A stretch of 64,000 nucleotides of DNA, from NCBI RefSeq assembly GCF_040412425.1, contig NC_089781.1:55208813-55272812 (forward strand), given 5' to 3'. The notes below the pieces were generated by a model. That model searched no databases. It saw only the letters and a program-made list of their open reading frames with translations, and was not told where the DNA came from. The translations under genes were made by a program, and so were the position numbers. Positions 10,137 to 22,284 of the stretch are shown here, piece after piece. Position 1 is the first letter of the stretch. Each line of letters begins with the position of its first letter. The DNA comes from Macrobrachium rosenbergii (lineage: Eukaryota > Arthropoda > Malacostraca > Decapoda > Palaemonidae).

Positions 10137-12515
10137 CAGTGGAACCTCGGATTTAGTAAACCCTCGTTTTGTATGATTCGGTTTTCATCAACTTTTTTAT
10201 CAAAGTTGTGTCCCAGGTTCCGTACAGCTGCTTAGATATCATACAACTGGAAACATGACTAGCGCATGACTAGGCCCCTTACCAAGCGCCCAAACAAAGC
10301 ATCCTATGCGCTGTAGTGACCCATTTTGCCTTTGTTTCTCGCTGAATGAACATCACCTCAAGCATTTATCTGCATCACCCCACTTGCTCATTGTTTTTTG
10401 TGCTTTTTTATTGAGTGCAACTGCTAAATAAGCCATAATGGGGCCAAAGAAAGTTCTGAGTAAAGCCCTTCGGTAAAGAAGGCGAGAAACACAATTGAAT
10501 TTAAGAAAGGAATTGTAGTGTATGCGTGGCTGATCTCGCTACGATGTATGAGAATTCCATATCAATGATCAGTTCTATCCTAGTGAAGAAAAAAGAAATC
10601 AAGGAAGCTGACGTTGTGAAAGGGGTAACGTTGTTAACGAACGAGAGATTGCAAATAGTCAAAGACATTGAGAAGTTGTTGTTAGTTTGGTTCAACGAAA
10701 AACAGTTAATGGGAGAAGGCAAGGATGTTGCATGCCAATCTCACTAAGAAAATGCCCACAAGGAGTACTGCTGTTAGTGAATTTAAGGCCAACAGAGGCT
10801 GGTTTGACAAGTTCAAAAAGCAAATGGGCATACACAGTGTTGTAAGGCAAGGGGAGGCTGCAAGATCTGACATATGGGCTTCTGAAAAATTTGTTAAGGA
10901 TTTCAACAAGTGTGTAGAGGCTGAAGGATTCCTCCTCCAACAAGTCTTCAATTGTGATGAAACAGACCTCTTTGGAAGGAAATGTCAAACAGGACCTACA
11001 TCACGCGGGAGGAAAAGGCACTGCCATGACACATGCCTATGAAGGATAGGCTAACTCTCTTGTTCTGTGCAAACATCAGTGGGGATTTCAGAGTGAAGCC
11101 TTTACTGGTGTATCACTCAGAAACTCCCCGAGTGTCCAAGAAAAACAGTTATTAAAAATAAATTACCTGTGATGTGGAAGGCTAACAAAAAGGCATGGGT
11201 CACGAGGCAAATTTTCACTGAGTGGGTCAATGAAGTGTTTGGCCTTATGGTGAAGAAATACCTCCAGGAGAATCAACTGCCACCCAAGTGCCTCCTGGTA
11301 ATGGACAATGCTCCTGCTTACCTTCCAGGCTTGGAAGACCAATTGTTGGATGAGTTTAAATTCATAACAGTGATGTTCTTGGCCTCTAATACCACTCCTC
11401 TCATCCAGCCCATGGACCAGCAGGTCATTGCAAACTTCAAGAAACTGTACACCAAAGCACTGTTTCAAAGGTGCTTTGAAGTGACCTCGGACACTGAATT
11501 GACCCTAAGATAGTTCTAGAAGGATCACTTCAGTATCTTCGATTGCATAAGCCTTATCAACAAGGCTTGGCAGGGGAGTGACTTCAATGACCCTGAACTC
11601 TGCTTGGAGAAAATTCTGGCCAGAATGTGTCCTTGTGAAGGATTTTGAAGGGTTTGAGCCTGTTGTGGAATGGGTTTGAGCCTGTTGTGGAATCTATTGT
11701 GTCTTAGAGGAAGTCAATGGACTTGGATGTGGATGAGTTAGTGAAAGGCCACGGGGATGAGCTAACCACTGAATAGCTGCAAGACCTTCAGCACGAACAG
11801 CAACAGACGGCACAGGAGGAATCAGAGGAGAAAGAGAGAGGGGATAATGCGCCTACTTCAGTGATTAAGGACATGTTTGCAAAGTGGAGTGATGTAAAAA
11901 ATTTTGTGGAGAATTATCATCCCAACAAAGATGTTATAATCCATGTCTCCAACATGTTTAATGACAATACCTGTACCAATTTAGGCAAATCTTAAAGAGA
12001 CACCAGAAACAAATGTCTATGGACAGTTTTGTTGTGCATCAGGGTCCAGTGACTCTCAAGCTGATCCTAGTGCCAGTAAAAAACAAAGAGAGGAAGTAAC
12101 CCCATAACTGCCAGTATAAAATGAAGAGGGGAAGTAACCCAGATAGTGCCAGTGAAAAACAAAAAGGGGAGGGGAGGTAACCCCAGATAGTTTTTGATAA
12201 ATGTAGTCCTTATGGAGGGGGATTCCCCCTCCAAATAATAACCTCTCCTCCTCCCTCTCCCCTCCTCTGTCTTCCAAACGCCAACAAGAGTGTTCAATAA
12301 AGGTAAGAGGGTTGTTAAATGTTCATTCATCCATTTCATTAGTCATTTATATTAATTTCTTATTGTTTTTTGTTTTGTTAATATTTTTGGGTGTCTGCAA
12401 TGCATTAATTAGATTTACATTATTCCTTATGGGAATTGTTGCTTCCGTTTTCGTACGATACAGACTACGTAAGACTTTCTGGAACAGATTATGTACGAAA
12501 TCCAAGGTTCCTCTG
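10137..12515 (+). mobile_element. Tigger (TIGD1-like, pogo superfamily) DNA transposon
   Basis: The left end is CAGTGGAACCTCGGATTT. The right end read inward is CAGAGGAACCTTGGATTT, giving inverted repeats of about 20 bp. TA flanks both sides (10135-10136 and 12516-12517), the expected duplication for this superfamily. The length, 2.38 kb, is normal for an autonomous Tigger. It carries a decayed transposase and sits inside LINE A. Confidence 0.88.
10438..12100 (+). pseudogene. TIGD1-like Tigger transposase pseudogene
   Basis: From the ATG at 10438 the fragments follow the order of TIGD1-type transposases: a CENP-B/HTH region (10526-10747), the second HTH ending RGWFDKFKKQMGIHSVV (about 10798-10845), then the DDE core. 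Catalytic acidic residues are visible: CDET (10956), MDNAPAY (11304) and PMDQQ (11415). The last two are about 36 residues apart, as in pogo-type enzymes. The C-terminal tail runs to about 12100. Broken by stops near 10474 and 10525 and by frameshifts near 10740, 10990 and 11160; a 20-bp phrase is duplicated near 11655-11690. Function in life: cut-and-paste transposition into TA. Confidence 0.85.
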
Positions 12516-12517
12516 TA

Positions 12518-12866
12518 TGTGGAATCTAAAGGATTGTTTGCTTATAGTCAATATGCATATCGGAAGCAGTTAGGTACCTGCAATGATCTTTTAGGTTTAA
12601 CATGCCATTTGCAAGAAGAACCTTGATAAGGGTTTAGTGCTGCTTTTGATTTAGTAAATCACAAAGCACTTATTTATGAACTTCAGAATCTTGGAGTGGG
12701 TGGATATGTTTTAGGTTCACTTCAAGATATCCTTACCAGCAGGCAGCAACGAGTTGCTGTTGATGGGATCTTTAGCAAAACAAGACCTATTATGTTTGGA
12801 GTTGCACTGTTATTTTTAGTGTATACAAGTGATATGGCTGCTTGCCTGGAAAACAAGATCATTCAG
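12518..12866 (+). pseudogene. LINE A, segment 2: reverse transcriptase finger/palm
   Basis: After the Tigger right end the LINE resumes with YRKQLGTCNDLL, then FSAAFDLVNHKALI (the first catalytic Asp block), LGVGGYVL and RQQRVAVDG, and ends at NKIIQY. These are successive blocks of jockey-like reverse transcriptases. Two stops occur near 12626. The following 'YADD' position is split by the pogo-like cluster, with the TA of the Tyr codon duplicated on either side (12867-12868 and 17330-17331). Confidence 0.85.
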
Positions 12867-15726
12867 TACAGTAAACCCTGTATTCACGGGGGATGCGTAC
12901 CACACCCCCGTGAATAGCTACAATCCGTGAATACTTAGAACCCTTCTAAAAACACTTAGAACTGCCTATTTTGATAGTTCAAACACACAATTAAAAAACT
13001 CTAAAAATGCTTATACAGATATTGTCCTACTCACAATGGGGTTAGGTTCCAGAAAACCCATCATTTCTTGGAAAAAACCTATCTCAAATATAGCCTAGCA
13101 TACACTAAGGTATTCAGTACTATGTATACAAATATTAATATCTGCTAATTCTGGAGGTTCATGCAGAGTGACTTATGATAATTCAATACAAACAGAAATT
13201 GAATAACAAACAAGGATTAGCTTACCCTACACTACGGTATATCATATACATATACGGTAGCCTAGCCTACATTATACTGTACTCTATATTCACATATCGT
13301 ATTATACAAACATCAACATAACGAATATGCATCTTTTCCATGGATCTTTTAAAATGTTATGCTTCAATTCACTATATCCAATAATATTGTATATATTATA
13401 TATTGCTTTTGTATTATAAATTTTGATCATAGCGATCAATGTTTTGGTTTGGAAATCGATTACGCGATAAGTTTATTTCGCCATGTTTATCTCTGTTCAG
13501 AGTGCTTTTCTTGCTTCTACTTAGTGTAAATGAATCTTCAGATACTTTATTTATATGGGGCAAGGTTATTTTTCGTTATACAAAGTATTTTCAAGTCGAA
13601 GTATAACTTAAATATGTCTCGCTGTGAAATTAATTTAGCTATTTTATTTTTAATAGATGACGTTGGCTGTTTGGGGGCATGTTTGTTTTGTTTAAAAAAG
13701 AAAAGTGAAGATTCCGTTCGCTATTTTCACTCAATTTCATCATAATACAAGCTTTACGTATTTATCATTTATAGGCATAAAAATAACAGTACAGTAAACA
13801 CCCCCGTATTCGCGGAGGATGTGTACACAACCCCATCCCCGCAAATAGCTTAAACCCACGAATACTTAGAACCCTTCTAAAAACACTCAGAACTGCCTAC
13901 TTTGATAGTTCAAACAAACTATAAAAAACTCTAAAAATGCTTAAACAGATATTATCCTACTCATAATGGGGTTAGATTCCAGAAAACCCATCGTTTCTTG
14001 GAAAAAACATATCTCGAATATAGCCTAGCATACACTAGGTTATTCAGTACCATGTTTACCAATATTAATATCCGCTAATTCTAGAGGTTCATGCAGAGTG
14101 ACTAATGATAATTCAGTACAAACAGAAACTGAATAACAAACAAGAATTTGCTTAGCCTACACTATGGTATACCGTATACATATACGGTAGCCTAGCCTAC
14201 ATTATACTGTACTCTATATTCACATAATATCGTATTATACAAACAACATATTGAATATGCATCTTTCCATGGATCTTTCAAAATGTTATGCTTTAATTCA
14301 CTGTATCCAATAATATTGTATATATTATATATTGCTTTTGTATTATAAATTGTGATCATAGTGATCAATGTTTTGGTTTGGAAATTGATTACGCAGTAAG
14401 TTCATTTCGCCATGACTATCTCAGTTCAGAGCGCTTTTCTTGCTTCTGTTTAGTGTAAATGAATCTTTAGATACTTTATTTCTATGGGGCAAGGTTATTT
14501 TGTTATACAAAGTGTTTTTAAGTCGAAATATAACTTATATACGTCTCGTTGTGAAATTAATTTGGCTATTTTTTTTAATAGATGACGTTGGCCGTTTGGG
14601 GGCATGTTTGTTTTGTGCAAAAAAAGAAAAATGAAGATTCCTTTCGCTATTTTCACTCAATTTCATCATAATACAAGCTTTACGTATTTATTGTTTATAG
14701 GCATAAAAATAGCAGTACAGTAAACCCTCCGTATTCACTAGGGATGTGTACCACAACCCCCCCGCGAATAGCTAAAACCCACGAATACTTGGAACCCTTC
14801 AAAAAACACTTAGAACTTCCTATTTTGATAGTTCAAACACAAAAACAACTAAAAATGCTTATACAGGTATTATCCTACTAACGATGGGGTTAGGTTCCAA
14901 AAAAAAACCATCATTTATTGGAAAAAACGTATCTCAATTATAGCCTAGCCTACACTAGGGTATTCAGTACCATGTATAAATAATAGCCTACCCTACATTA
15001 TAAAGTATACATGGTATAGTAATTATTAATATCAGCTAATTCTGGAGGTTAATGCAGAGCGACTTATGATAATTCAATAAAAAGAGAAATTGAATAACAA
15101 ACAAGAATTAGCTTAGCCTACACTATGTTATATCGTATACATAAACGGTAGCCTAGCCTACATTATACTGTACTCTATATTCACATATCGTATTGTACAA
15201 ACATCAACATAACGAATATGCATCTTTTCCATGGATCTTTTAAGAAGTTATGCCTTAATTCACTGTATCCAATAATATTGTATATATTCTTATATTGCTT
15301 TTGTATTATAAATTTTGATCATAGCAATCAATGTTTTGGTTTGGAAATTAATTAAGCAGTAAGTTTATTTCGCTTTACAGTATTTATCTCAGTTCAGAGC
15401 GCTTTTCTTGCTTATAACTAGCGTAAATGAATCTCTAGATACTTTATTTATTAGGGGCAAGGTTATTTCTCGTTATACAAAGTGTTTTTAAGTCAAAATA
15501 TAACTTAAATACGTCTCATTGTGAAATTAACTTAGCTATTTTTTTCATTGATAGATGACATTGGCCATTTGGGGGCATTTGTTTTCTGTAAAAAAAAAAA
15601 TTCACTCTTTTCACTTGATTTCATCATAATATAAGCTTTACGTATTTATCTTTTATCAGCGTAAAAATAGCAGTAATGTGTTCTTTCATGCCCAGTAGTT
15701 TTGATTAAAATACTTTCTCTCCAATT

Positions 15727-15900
15727 TTAATTACGGTCAAGTTTCATCCATGTTGCCGATGAACGATAATTTATAGTCATTAGCAGCTTGAACATTGGTT
15801 TCTCAGCTTCAGCTACAACTTGCAGCTTGAATTTAGCAGTATATTTCCTTGCTGATCTTTTATCCATACCAAATAAGGGTATAATGTAAAAATATATCAG
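15727..15900 (-). pseudogene. Residual pogo-family transposase N-terminus (right-half copy 1)
   Basis: The minus strand encodes KRSARKYTAKFKLQVVAEAEK, which resembles the first helix-turn-helix of pogo/Tigger-type transposases. A few codons later another frame gives FIGNMDET, resembling the first catalytic-Asp block of such enzymes. The middle of the protein is gone, so this is an internally deleted, non-autonomous remnant. The same remnant is repeated in the second right half. Confidence 0.6.
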
Positions 15901-16557
15901 TCCTACTCTACTTAACGTCATTTTTTGTATAATACGGTAATTGTGTATTACCGTACGATGGTTGAAATACAAGCAAAACGGCTGTTGTTATCCGATTCGG
16001 TCATAAGCAAAACAACAGTTTCTCAGTCTGTTGCTTATGGCTGTACACATCTACGCAAGAGTATAACGTTACTAACAATAGTTTTATCATTCTCTTTTAA
16101 TTTCTTTAACTAAAAGATGGGATAAAGAGATGGAGGAAAAGAAGTTGGTCTATTGTAATTTGGTCTCTCTCTCTCTCTCTCTGCCTGCAGCCACGCGAAA
16201 TTCAAAAATATTTAATAAACCTTATCGTATCAGTATTAATTGCTTACACCACTGCAAAATCGAATTATCATATGGCGAATTATCATAACTCGAGCACTGC
16301 CTGAATATTTTAACAGTTTTACCACAAAAAGTGCATTTAGTCATGAAAATGAGATGAAAATACAGTAATTAGTGAATATTTCTCAGTGAAAAATACTGTG
16401 AATGGGTGGATTTTCAGCGAATAATGCGTATGTACATTCTATAGAGAAATCCGCGAATGGGTGAGTCTGCAAATCGCGAGACCGCGAATGTGGGAGGTTT
16501 ACTGTAACGTGTTCTTTCGTGCCCAGTAGTTCTGATTAAAATACTTCCTCTCCAATT

Positions 16558-16700
16558 TTAATTACGGTCGAGTTTCATCCATGTTGCCGATGAACGATAA
16601 TTTATAGTCATTAGCAGCTTGAACATTGTTTTCTCAGCTTCAGCTACAACTTGCAGCTTAAATTTAGCAGTATAGTTCCTTGTCAATCTTTTATCAATAC
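16558..16700 (-). pseudogene. Residual pogo-family transposase N-terminus (right-half copy 2)
   Basis: Near-identical to the copy at 15727-15900, with small substitutions (RLTRNYTAKFKLQVVAEAEK). It supports duplication of the right half rather than an independent gene. Confidence 0.55.
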
Positions 16701-17331
16701 CGAATAAGGGTATACCGTAAAAATATATCAATCGTATTCTACTTAACTTCATTTGTACTATAACTTGGGTAATTGTTTATTACCATATGATGGTTGAAAT
16801 ACACGCAAAACAGCTGTTGTTATTCGATTTGGTTATAAGCAAAACAACAGTTTCTAGTTTGGTTGTTTTTGGCTGTACGCATTTACGCAACAATATAACG
16901 TTACTAACAATACTTTTATCACTCTCTTTTACCTTTTTAACTAGAAGATGGGATAAAAAGATGGAGGAAAAGAAGTTGGTCTATTGTAATTTGGTCTCTC
17001 TTGCTGCCTGACTGTATGCTGCTGCCTGTGCCCACGGGAAATTTAAAAATATTTTCTAAATATTGTTGTATCTATATTAATTGCTTAACCCATCAAATTA
17101 TCATAAGGCGAATTATTGTAACTCGAGCACTACCTGGGTACCTCAGTATTTTCCTAGTTTTATCACAAAAAGTGCATTTAGTCATGAAAATGACATGAAA
17201 ATACAGTAATTAGAGAATATTTATCAGTGAAAAATACTGCAAATGGGCGAATTTTCAGCAAATACTGCATATATATGTTCCACAGAGAAATCCGCGAATT
17301 GTGAGACAGTGAATACGGGAGCTTTACTGTA

Positions 17332-18275
17332 TGCCAATGAAGCTGCCCTTAGTCTCAATTGGGACATGGATTAGCAGATCTCGTACAGACTTTCCACCCC
17401 ATCCTCCCCTCCAAATCAATGGGACTCTGCTGAATGAGTCTTAAGCTTTTAACTATTCTAGGTGTAACTTTTGACTCACATCTTAATTTTGAAAAACATC
17501 TGATGAAAGTGTCAGCAAATGTTGCACAAAAGTTAGGTATTGTACGAATGGCCTCTATATTTATAATAGTGATAAAATCAATGCAACCTGTTTGGGTCAT
17601 TTGTCCTTCCTTTACTAGAAAACTGTTCTCTGGTACGTTATGGACGTTGGCTTCTGCCAGAGATTTATCTCTTTTAGATAGAGTGGTCATGATGGTAGGT
17701 TTCTGTTTCCTAATATCAGTAGTTATGACTTGGACCACCAGTCCTAATATCAGTAGTTATGACTTGGACCACTGGTGGGTGGTCTCATTTGTCAATTTTT
17801 CATAAGTTGTATTTTAACAGAGAACTTTCACATTCTCAATTGATCCCTGATCCCCTTTTCCTGCTGAAAGCAACCAGATTTGCTGAACAGTAACACCAAT
17901 ATGCAGTAAATGTGCCTCACTGTAGAACTTCCCAGTTCCAGAGGTCCTTTATTCCTCACACTGTTGGATTTGGAACAGACTCCCTGATGATGTTGTACAA
18001 TTACAACTTCAGACGTTCAAGCGAAGATGCAATGCATTACTACCCTAATACTATTCTCTTTGCATTTTACTACATTTTTTATCTAACAATTAATTTATTT
18101 TTTCTTTTTTAATTAACGAGATTTCTTCCTGTATTTCCCCTTACCTCATCCTACTTCTTCCTAATGCACACCATATTCTTTGGAAACTAGAATTTCATAT
18201 CAGTGGCCCCTGTGGGCTTGTTCCATATAAATAGGGTTCATCTTCTGAATAATATTAACAATAATAAATACTGGG
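17332..18275 (+). pseudogene. LINE A, segment 3: C-terminal RT/thumb and 3' end
   Basis: The LINE resumes immediately after the cluster with AN-EAAL (the damaged 'YADD' continuation). It goes on with FKLLTILGVTFDSHLNFEKH-type sequence, VAQKLGIVRMASIF, and a decayed tail including CRTSQFQRSFIPHTVG (about 17920-17965). The 3' untranslated part 18190-18275 ends in AAT/AAC-rich short repeats, the kind of tail found at jockey/CR1-type 3' ends. Several stops and shifts are present. Even without the insertion the catalytic Asp pair reads as Asn-Glu, so this copy was dead or is heavily mutated. Confidence 0.8.
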
Positions 18276-19879
18276 CCATCAAATATAAATTTACATAGGT
18301 GGTATTTTAAATCCGATTTGCTAGGCTAGCTCTTACCTGAATACCAGAGCATTACAAGGCTGTATTATTACTGCAATATCTCTAGATTATGCATAAGAGC
18401 TATTACTGTCTTGGTTGCTTAATCAGATGTCAAGATTGTACATTTGTATAACCTGTTACTTTTGATATTCATGGGTACTTTCTTGGCAGGATAGAGACTT
18501 CTATCCTTCATGTGTTGTTATAGTATACAGTTTTAAGCTAGATGAACCTGATAATGGTACCTCTGCTTTAGTCATGATTTAAAGGGAAGATACTAATAAT
18601 TATATTATCACTAAAAGAATGTCACCACTGAGTTTGTCTCTTATCAGTTGTTACAGCTATATACTTACACAAATTTTTGGTCTGTTTCATACATGTGTGC
18701 ATCCCACTTATCTGACAAATATATGTGGCTCACATTTGACTGTTTCTCATGGTCTTTTTTTCTTGCCTTGGTGCTAATAAGCTAACCCAAATGTTATTTT
18801 CCCAACTACAAACTGCATAATCCACAGTTTGCCAGTAAAATGGCATATACTACCTGCCATATACATAGGCCTCTTGGTATAAAGTTGAGTTTAGGCAGTT
18901 GTCAGAAAAGTAAAATTAACAACATGCTCTGGGCAGTAAACCAAGAAGGAATGGGCTGATTTACATTAGCCCTTTGGGTCCAAGGTTTCAGAGGTAGTGC
19001 AAGGAGTGTATTCCTCTCTTTTTCTCAAGGAGATTCCATGTCCTGGCCAGAATGCCAAGACATTGGATTTCAAGATCCCCCTATATCACTCTTCCAATGG
19101 AGATCAAAAGTCATACATTGGGAGAGATGCTTCCAATATTGAGCATGAAGTGACCTTGCCACTGAGCTTTCTCTCCTTAACCTTGAGGACCCAAGGGCAC
19201 TGACTATATTTATGCATAAGGGATCTCTTGAAAGAGTATCTAAGTTTCTCAATGCAATTATCTGATACTGTGGAGGACCCTCATAGGGCCATCCTCCTTT
19301 CTCTGAAGCATTTTTTTTTGTTCCTTCTGGGCACTATGGTCCTTCATTTGAGACTCCCAAACCTTTGCCAGGTAGCAACAATGTGGCTACCTTGGTCCAG
19401 TTTGCCCATGATGGCGGTTTCTATTAAGGAAATTCCGTCCAAGGCTTGTTAAGTATTTCTGAACAAGATAACACAGCATCAGGGAAATCCTCGATACTAT
19501 GCATCACTAATCCAGTGGTGCTTTCGCTGTAATAGGTTGTTGAACTTGGTAACAACGTAAATAACTGACAGTAAAGAGGGGGTGAGTAGAGGAATACCCC
19601 TCACTCATCTACCATAAAGCTATCCACTTTTCCTTCTGCCACATGGACCAAGTGGGGCAGTGGGGGTAGGTTAACTATATAAAAGGATTTGGTGTGTACC
19701 AAGGAAAAATACAAATTACTTTTCAACATATGCTATTTGTTCCCACAGAAATAATGATACAGGTTCACAACCTCCTGTCCAAAGTCTTAAGGGCCAACTG
19801 AGTTTTGGTTTTGAAAATTGTTCGGGTTTCAGAAAATGAAGCTTACTCAATAAGCAACACTAGCACATTGTACTTCCAA
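18276..19879. other. No gene recognised
   Basis: Mixed AT-rich sequence. Short plus-strand frames around 18997-19452 are protein-like in places but carry stops and match no family known to me. The phrase 'acaaattacttttcaacatatgctatttgttcccac' near 19710-19745 resembles dispersed repeats but could not be classified. Confidence 0.35.
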
Positions 19880-20740
19880 CAAAAATGTTATTTTCATGAT
19901 AAAATTAAGTTTCATATATACTTACCAAGTAATTACATATAGTTTCAACTCACACAGCAGCTTAAATTTTAAAAATTGCGGTAGTGCTTCTATTGTTTTC
20001 ATGTAGGTGACTAGTCCCGCCCACTATTGGAGAACAAGAGGAACATAGCTGAAGAGCTCAATTTGTTTGTGCCCTTATGTCCATGAGAGGGGAGGAGGGA
20101 GGGCTCTGATTCCATAATTACTTTGTAATCATGAAAATAACACTTACATATAAGTAACTCACCAAGTATTTACATAGCTGAATCCCACATTGACAGGAGG
20201 TGGGATACATGGACATAATCTACTCCAAAACATTCAGTAATGGTAATGAATTTGAAATAGAAAAAGTGCTAGCACTGATACTATGCTTGTTGTTTCCTTA
20301 CCTGGTAAGAGAGCTACTGCAGGTAGATACTGCCTCTGTTTAGTGCTCATCTTAACCAGTAGTGGTGTGGCGGTATAGCTGTGGAGTGCCCCTACTTTAA
20401 GTGGGAGCTTTGCAGCGAAGGACATATCTGGTGGCCAGCAAAGCATCAGTAAGTGCCCTTGCCCTGGGAGCAGTACAACAAACACAACCAGACAACACTG
20501 TCATCTACACTGAAATAAAAAAAACCACCACCCATCCACTAAAAACTGGTGGGCACTCCAGTTACATGGAAACCCCAGGCTCCCCGAAGACTCGACACCC
20601 TATATCAAGGGAAAGAGAAAGAGGATAGAAGGAATGCTTTCTACGCTTCATCCCCTAATACCATGTCAGCCACTGACAATGGACCCAAAGTACTGCAGTT
20701 CTCGAGCACTGTTTTCACTTCATGTACATAATGCATTGCG
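19880..20740 (-). mobile_element. 3' terminal region of DIRS-type element 1
   Basis: This follows the tyrosine recombinase in element orientation. It includes a segment (20350-20480) clearly related to 50690-50800 in DIRS element 2 (shared 'agtgcccttgccctgggagcagtac' phrase). It also has a terminal part where 'ttattttcatgat' recurs (19890-19905, with an inverted relative at 20130-20145) next to 'tacttaccaagtaattacatat'. DIRS elements end in inverted and split repeats rather than LTRs. I did not resolve the exact ends. Confidence 0.5.
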
Positions 20741-21558
20741 AAAATATATTTACACCTCCAATAAGTGACTGTAAAATGGCAGAGATAGACAAGTTATGTC
20801 TAAAAGCTAACAAGGTAGCTTAAGCTCTGATCTCGTGGGCTTTAACCTTAACTGACGGCAAGATATCCTCTTCAATCCGTAAATGTGCCTTGGTAATAAG
20901 GTCCCTTAGAAGAACGACAATGCGTTCTTAGAAAGGGTTCGGGAAGGACTCTTCATACAGCACTAGAGGTTGCTATAAGGTCCTCTGATTTTCTCGGTCC
21001 TATCCAAGTAATATCTTACGGCCCTCACAGGGCAAAGAGCTCTTTCTTCCTCTTCTGGGCCAAGGATCTCCATCAAATTCTTGATGGTGAAAGAACGGGA
21101 CCAGGGCTTGGACGGTACCTCGTTCTTGGCCAGAAAACCGAGAGTAAAGGAGCAGACAGTGCCTCCTTGCAAGAATCCAATCCTTTTGTCAATTGCCTGC
21201 AGTTCCCTGACCCACTTGGCCATTGCTAGAGTGACAAGGAAGAGGATCTTTCTAGTTGGAAAGGTGTGGAATGAAGGGGGTCGAAAGGGGGACCAGAAAG
21301 ACGCTTCAGGACTACATCGAGATTCCAGGCAACCGAGTCTAACTTCCTCTGCTTGGATGTGTCAAAAGATTTGATAAGGTCGCTAATATCCTGATTTGAC
21401 GACAGATCCAAACCTGTGTGTCTAAAGATGGAACCCAGCGTGGCCCTGTATCCTCTAATGGTACAGGAAGACAAACCTTTAAAGGATCTCTGATATAACA
21501 GAAAATCTGCGATCTGAGTCACAGTCGTCTGAGGAGACGACCCACATGACAAGATCAA
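20740..21558 (-). pseudogene. DIRS-type tyrosine recombinase, element 1
   Basis: From 21558 leftwards: an N-terminal helical (SAM-like) domain with SFKGLSSCTIRGYRATLGSI, then the catalytic domain with VRELQAI, FLAKNEVPSKPWSRSF, LCPVRAVRYYLDRT, AHEIRA and, after one frameshift near 20780, the tyrosine block FAMHYVHEV. This order is that of DIRS recombinases, which integrate circular DNA copies. The first catalytic Arg, expected in A-K-R-V-x-E-L, is Trp (TGG), and a TAA follows AHEIRA. The copy is therefore inactive. RT and Gag of this copy are not present upstream. Confidence 0.82.
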
Positions 21559-22149
21559 ATGTGAATATCTCTGTTACTGATTATGTAACACATATAAAGA
21601 TGGGTATCATAAATAAATGGTAATATATATGGAATGAGGAACCTGAAAATAATAAATTAAAACAAATAAAACCTAATGATAAAAAAATGGGTTCATCATA
21701 TCAGAGAGAGAGACGTGCACACGTCTCAGAATAGGCCATACTCGTCTGACACATGGGCAATTAATGAGCAGCCCACGTGGCCCATCTCCCGAGTACTCAG
21801 TGCAAGGTGATAATAATGGTCAGCGTGTTATGTGAGTGTCCAAAGTATGACCAACAATGATTGCCAACTTTTGGAAATAAATCAGTGAAAGGAATTTTGT
21901 CAGAATCTTTTACATTTTCAGTCATTCCGATTTTGTTGTTCATGAGTAACTGTGGTTTAATTAATAAAATATAAAAGCAAGTAAATAATAAGGACGAAAA
22001 CCCTTATAGCATTTGTCAAACTAAAATTTTTTTTTTAAATATTATTTATTATGAATTTCATGAGTAAATATATTTATGGTGTCTATGTGTTCAGTATGAG
22101 AACATGTGCCCATGAGCAGTTTTTAATCTCATTTTAATTTGTTCTTCAT
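21559..22149. other. No gene seen
   Basis: AT-rich sequence without recognisable coding blocks. Confidence 0.35.
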
Positions 22150-22284
22150 CGAACTGAATGACCTAATGGGTCCCAGTACTTGGCCTCAAGCCTAGACCTG
22201 GTATTTTATTCTAACCTTTCAGGCCAGCCCTACGAGAGCTGAAAGTCAGCTCAGTGGTCTGGTTAAACTACTTTATACTAAAGG
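22150..22284 (+). mobile_element. SINE fragments, including the conserved tail domain
   Basis: Positions 22215-22281 (agccctacgagagctgaaag.cagctcagtggtctggttaaacta) match the 3' domain of the SINE at 27152-27429. The adjacent 22150-22200 segment ('gaatgacctaatgggtcccagtacttggcc') looks like another dispersed short element that I associate with decapods. No target duplication was identified. Confidence 0.6.

Larger units (their letters stand above)
12869..17329. mobile_element. Nested cluster of pogo-like non-autonomous elements (three left halves, two right halves)
   Basis: The block starts CAGTAAACC and ends GGgAGCTTTACTG, bounded by a single TA duplication in LINE A. Inside are left halves at 12869-13791, 13792-14717 and 14718-15675, and right halves at 15676-16505 and 16506-17329. 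Left halves are joined by '...cagTA|CAGTAAAC'; right halves by '...TTTACTGTA|ACGTGTTC'. The copy 14718-16503 is a complete element of about 1.8 kb. The joints fit insertions of one element into a TA at the centre of another. A third right half is absent. Confidence 0.82.
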
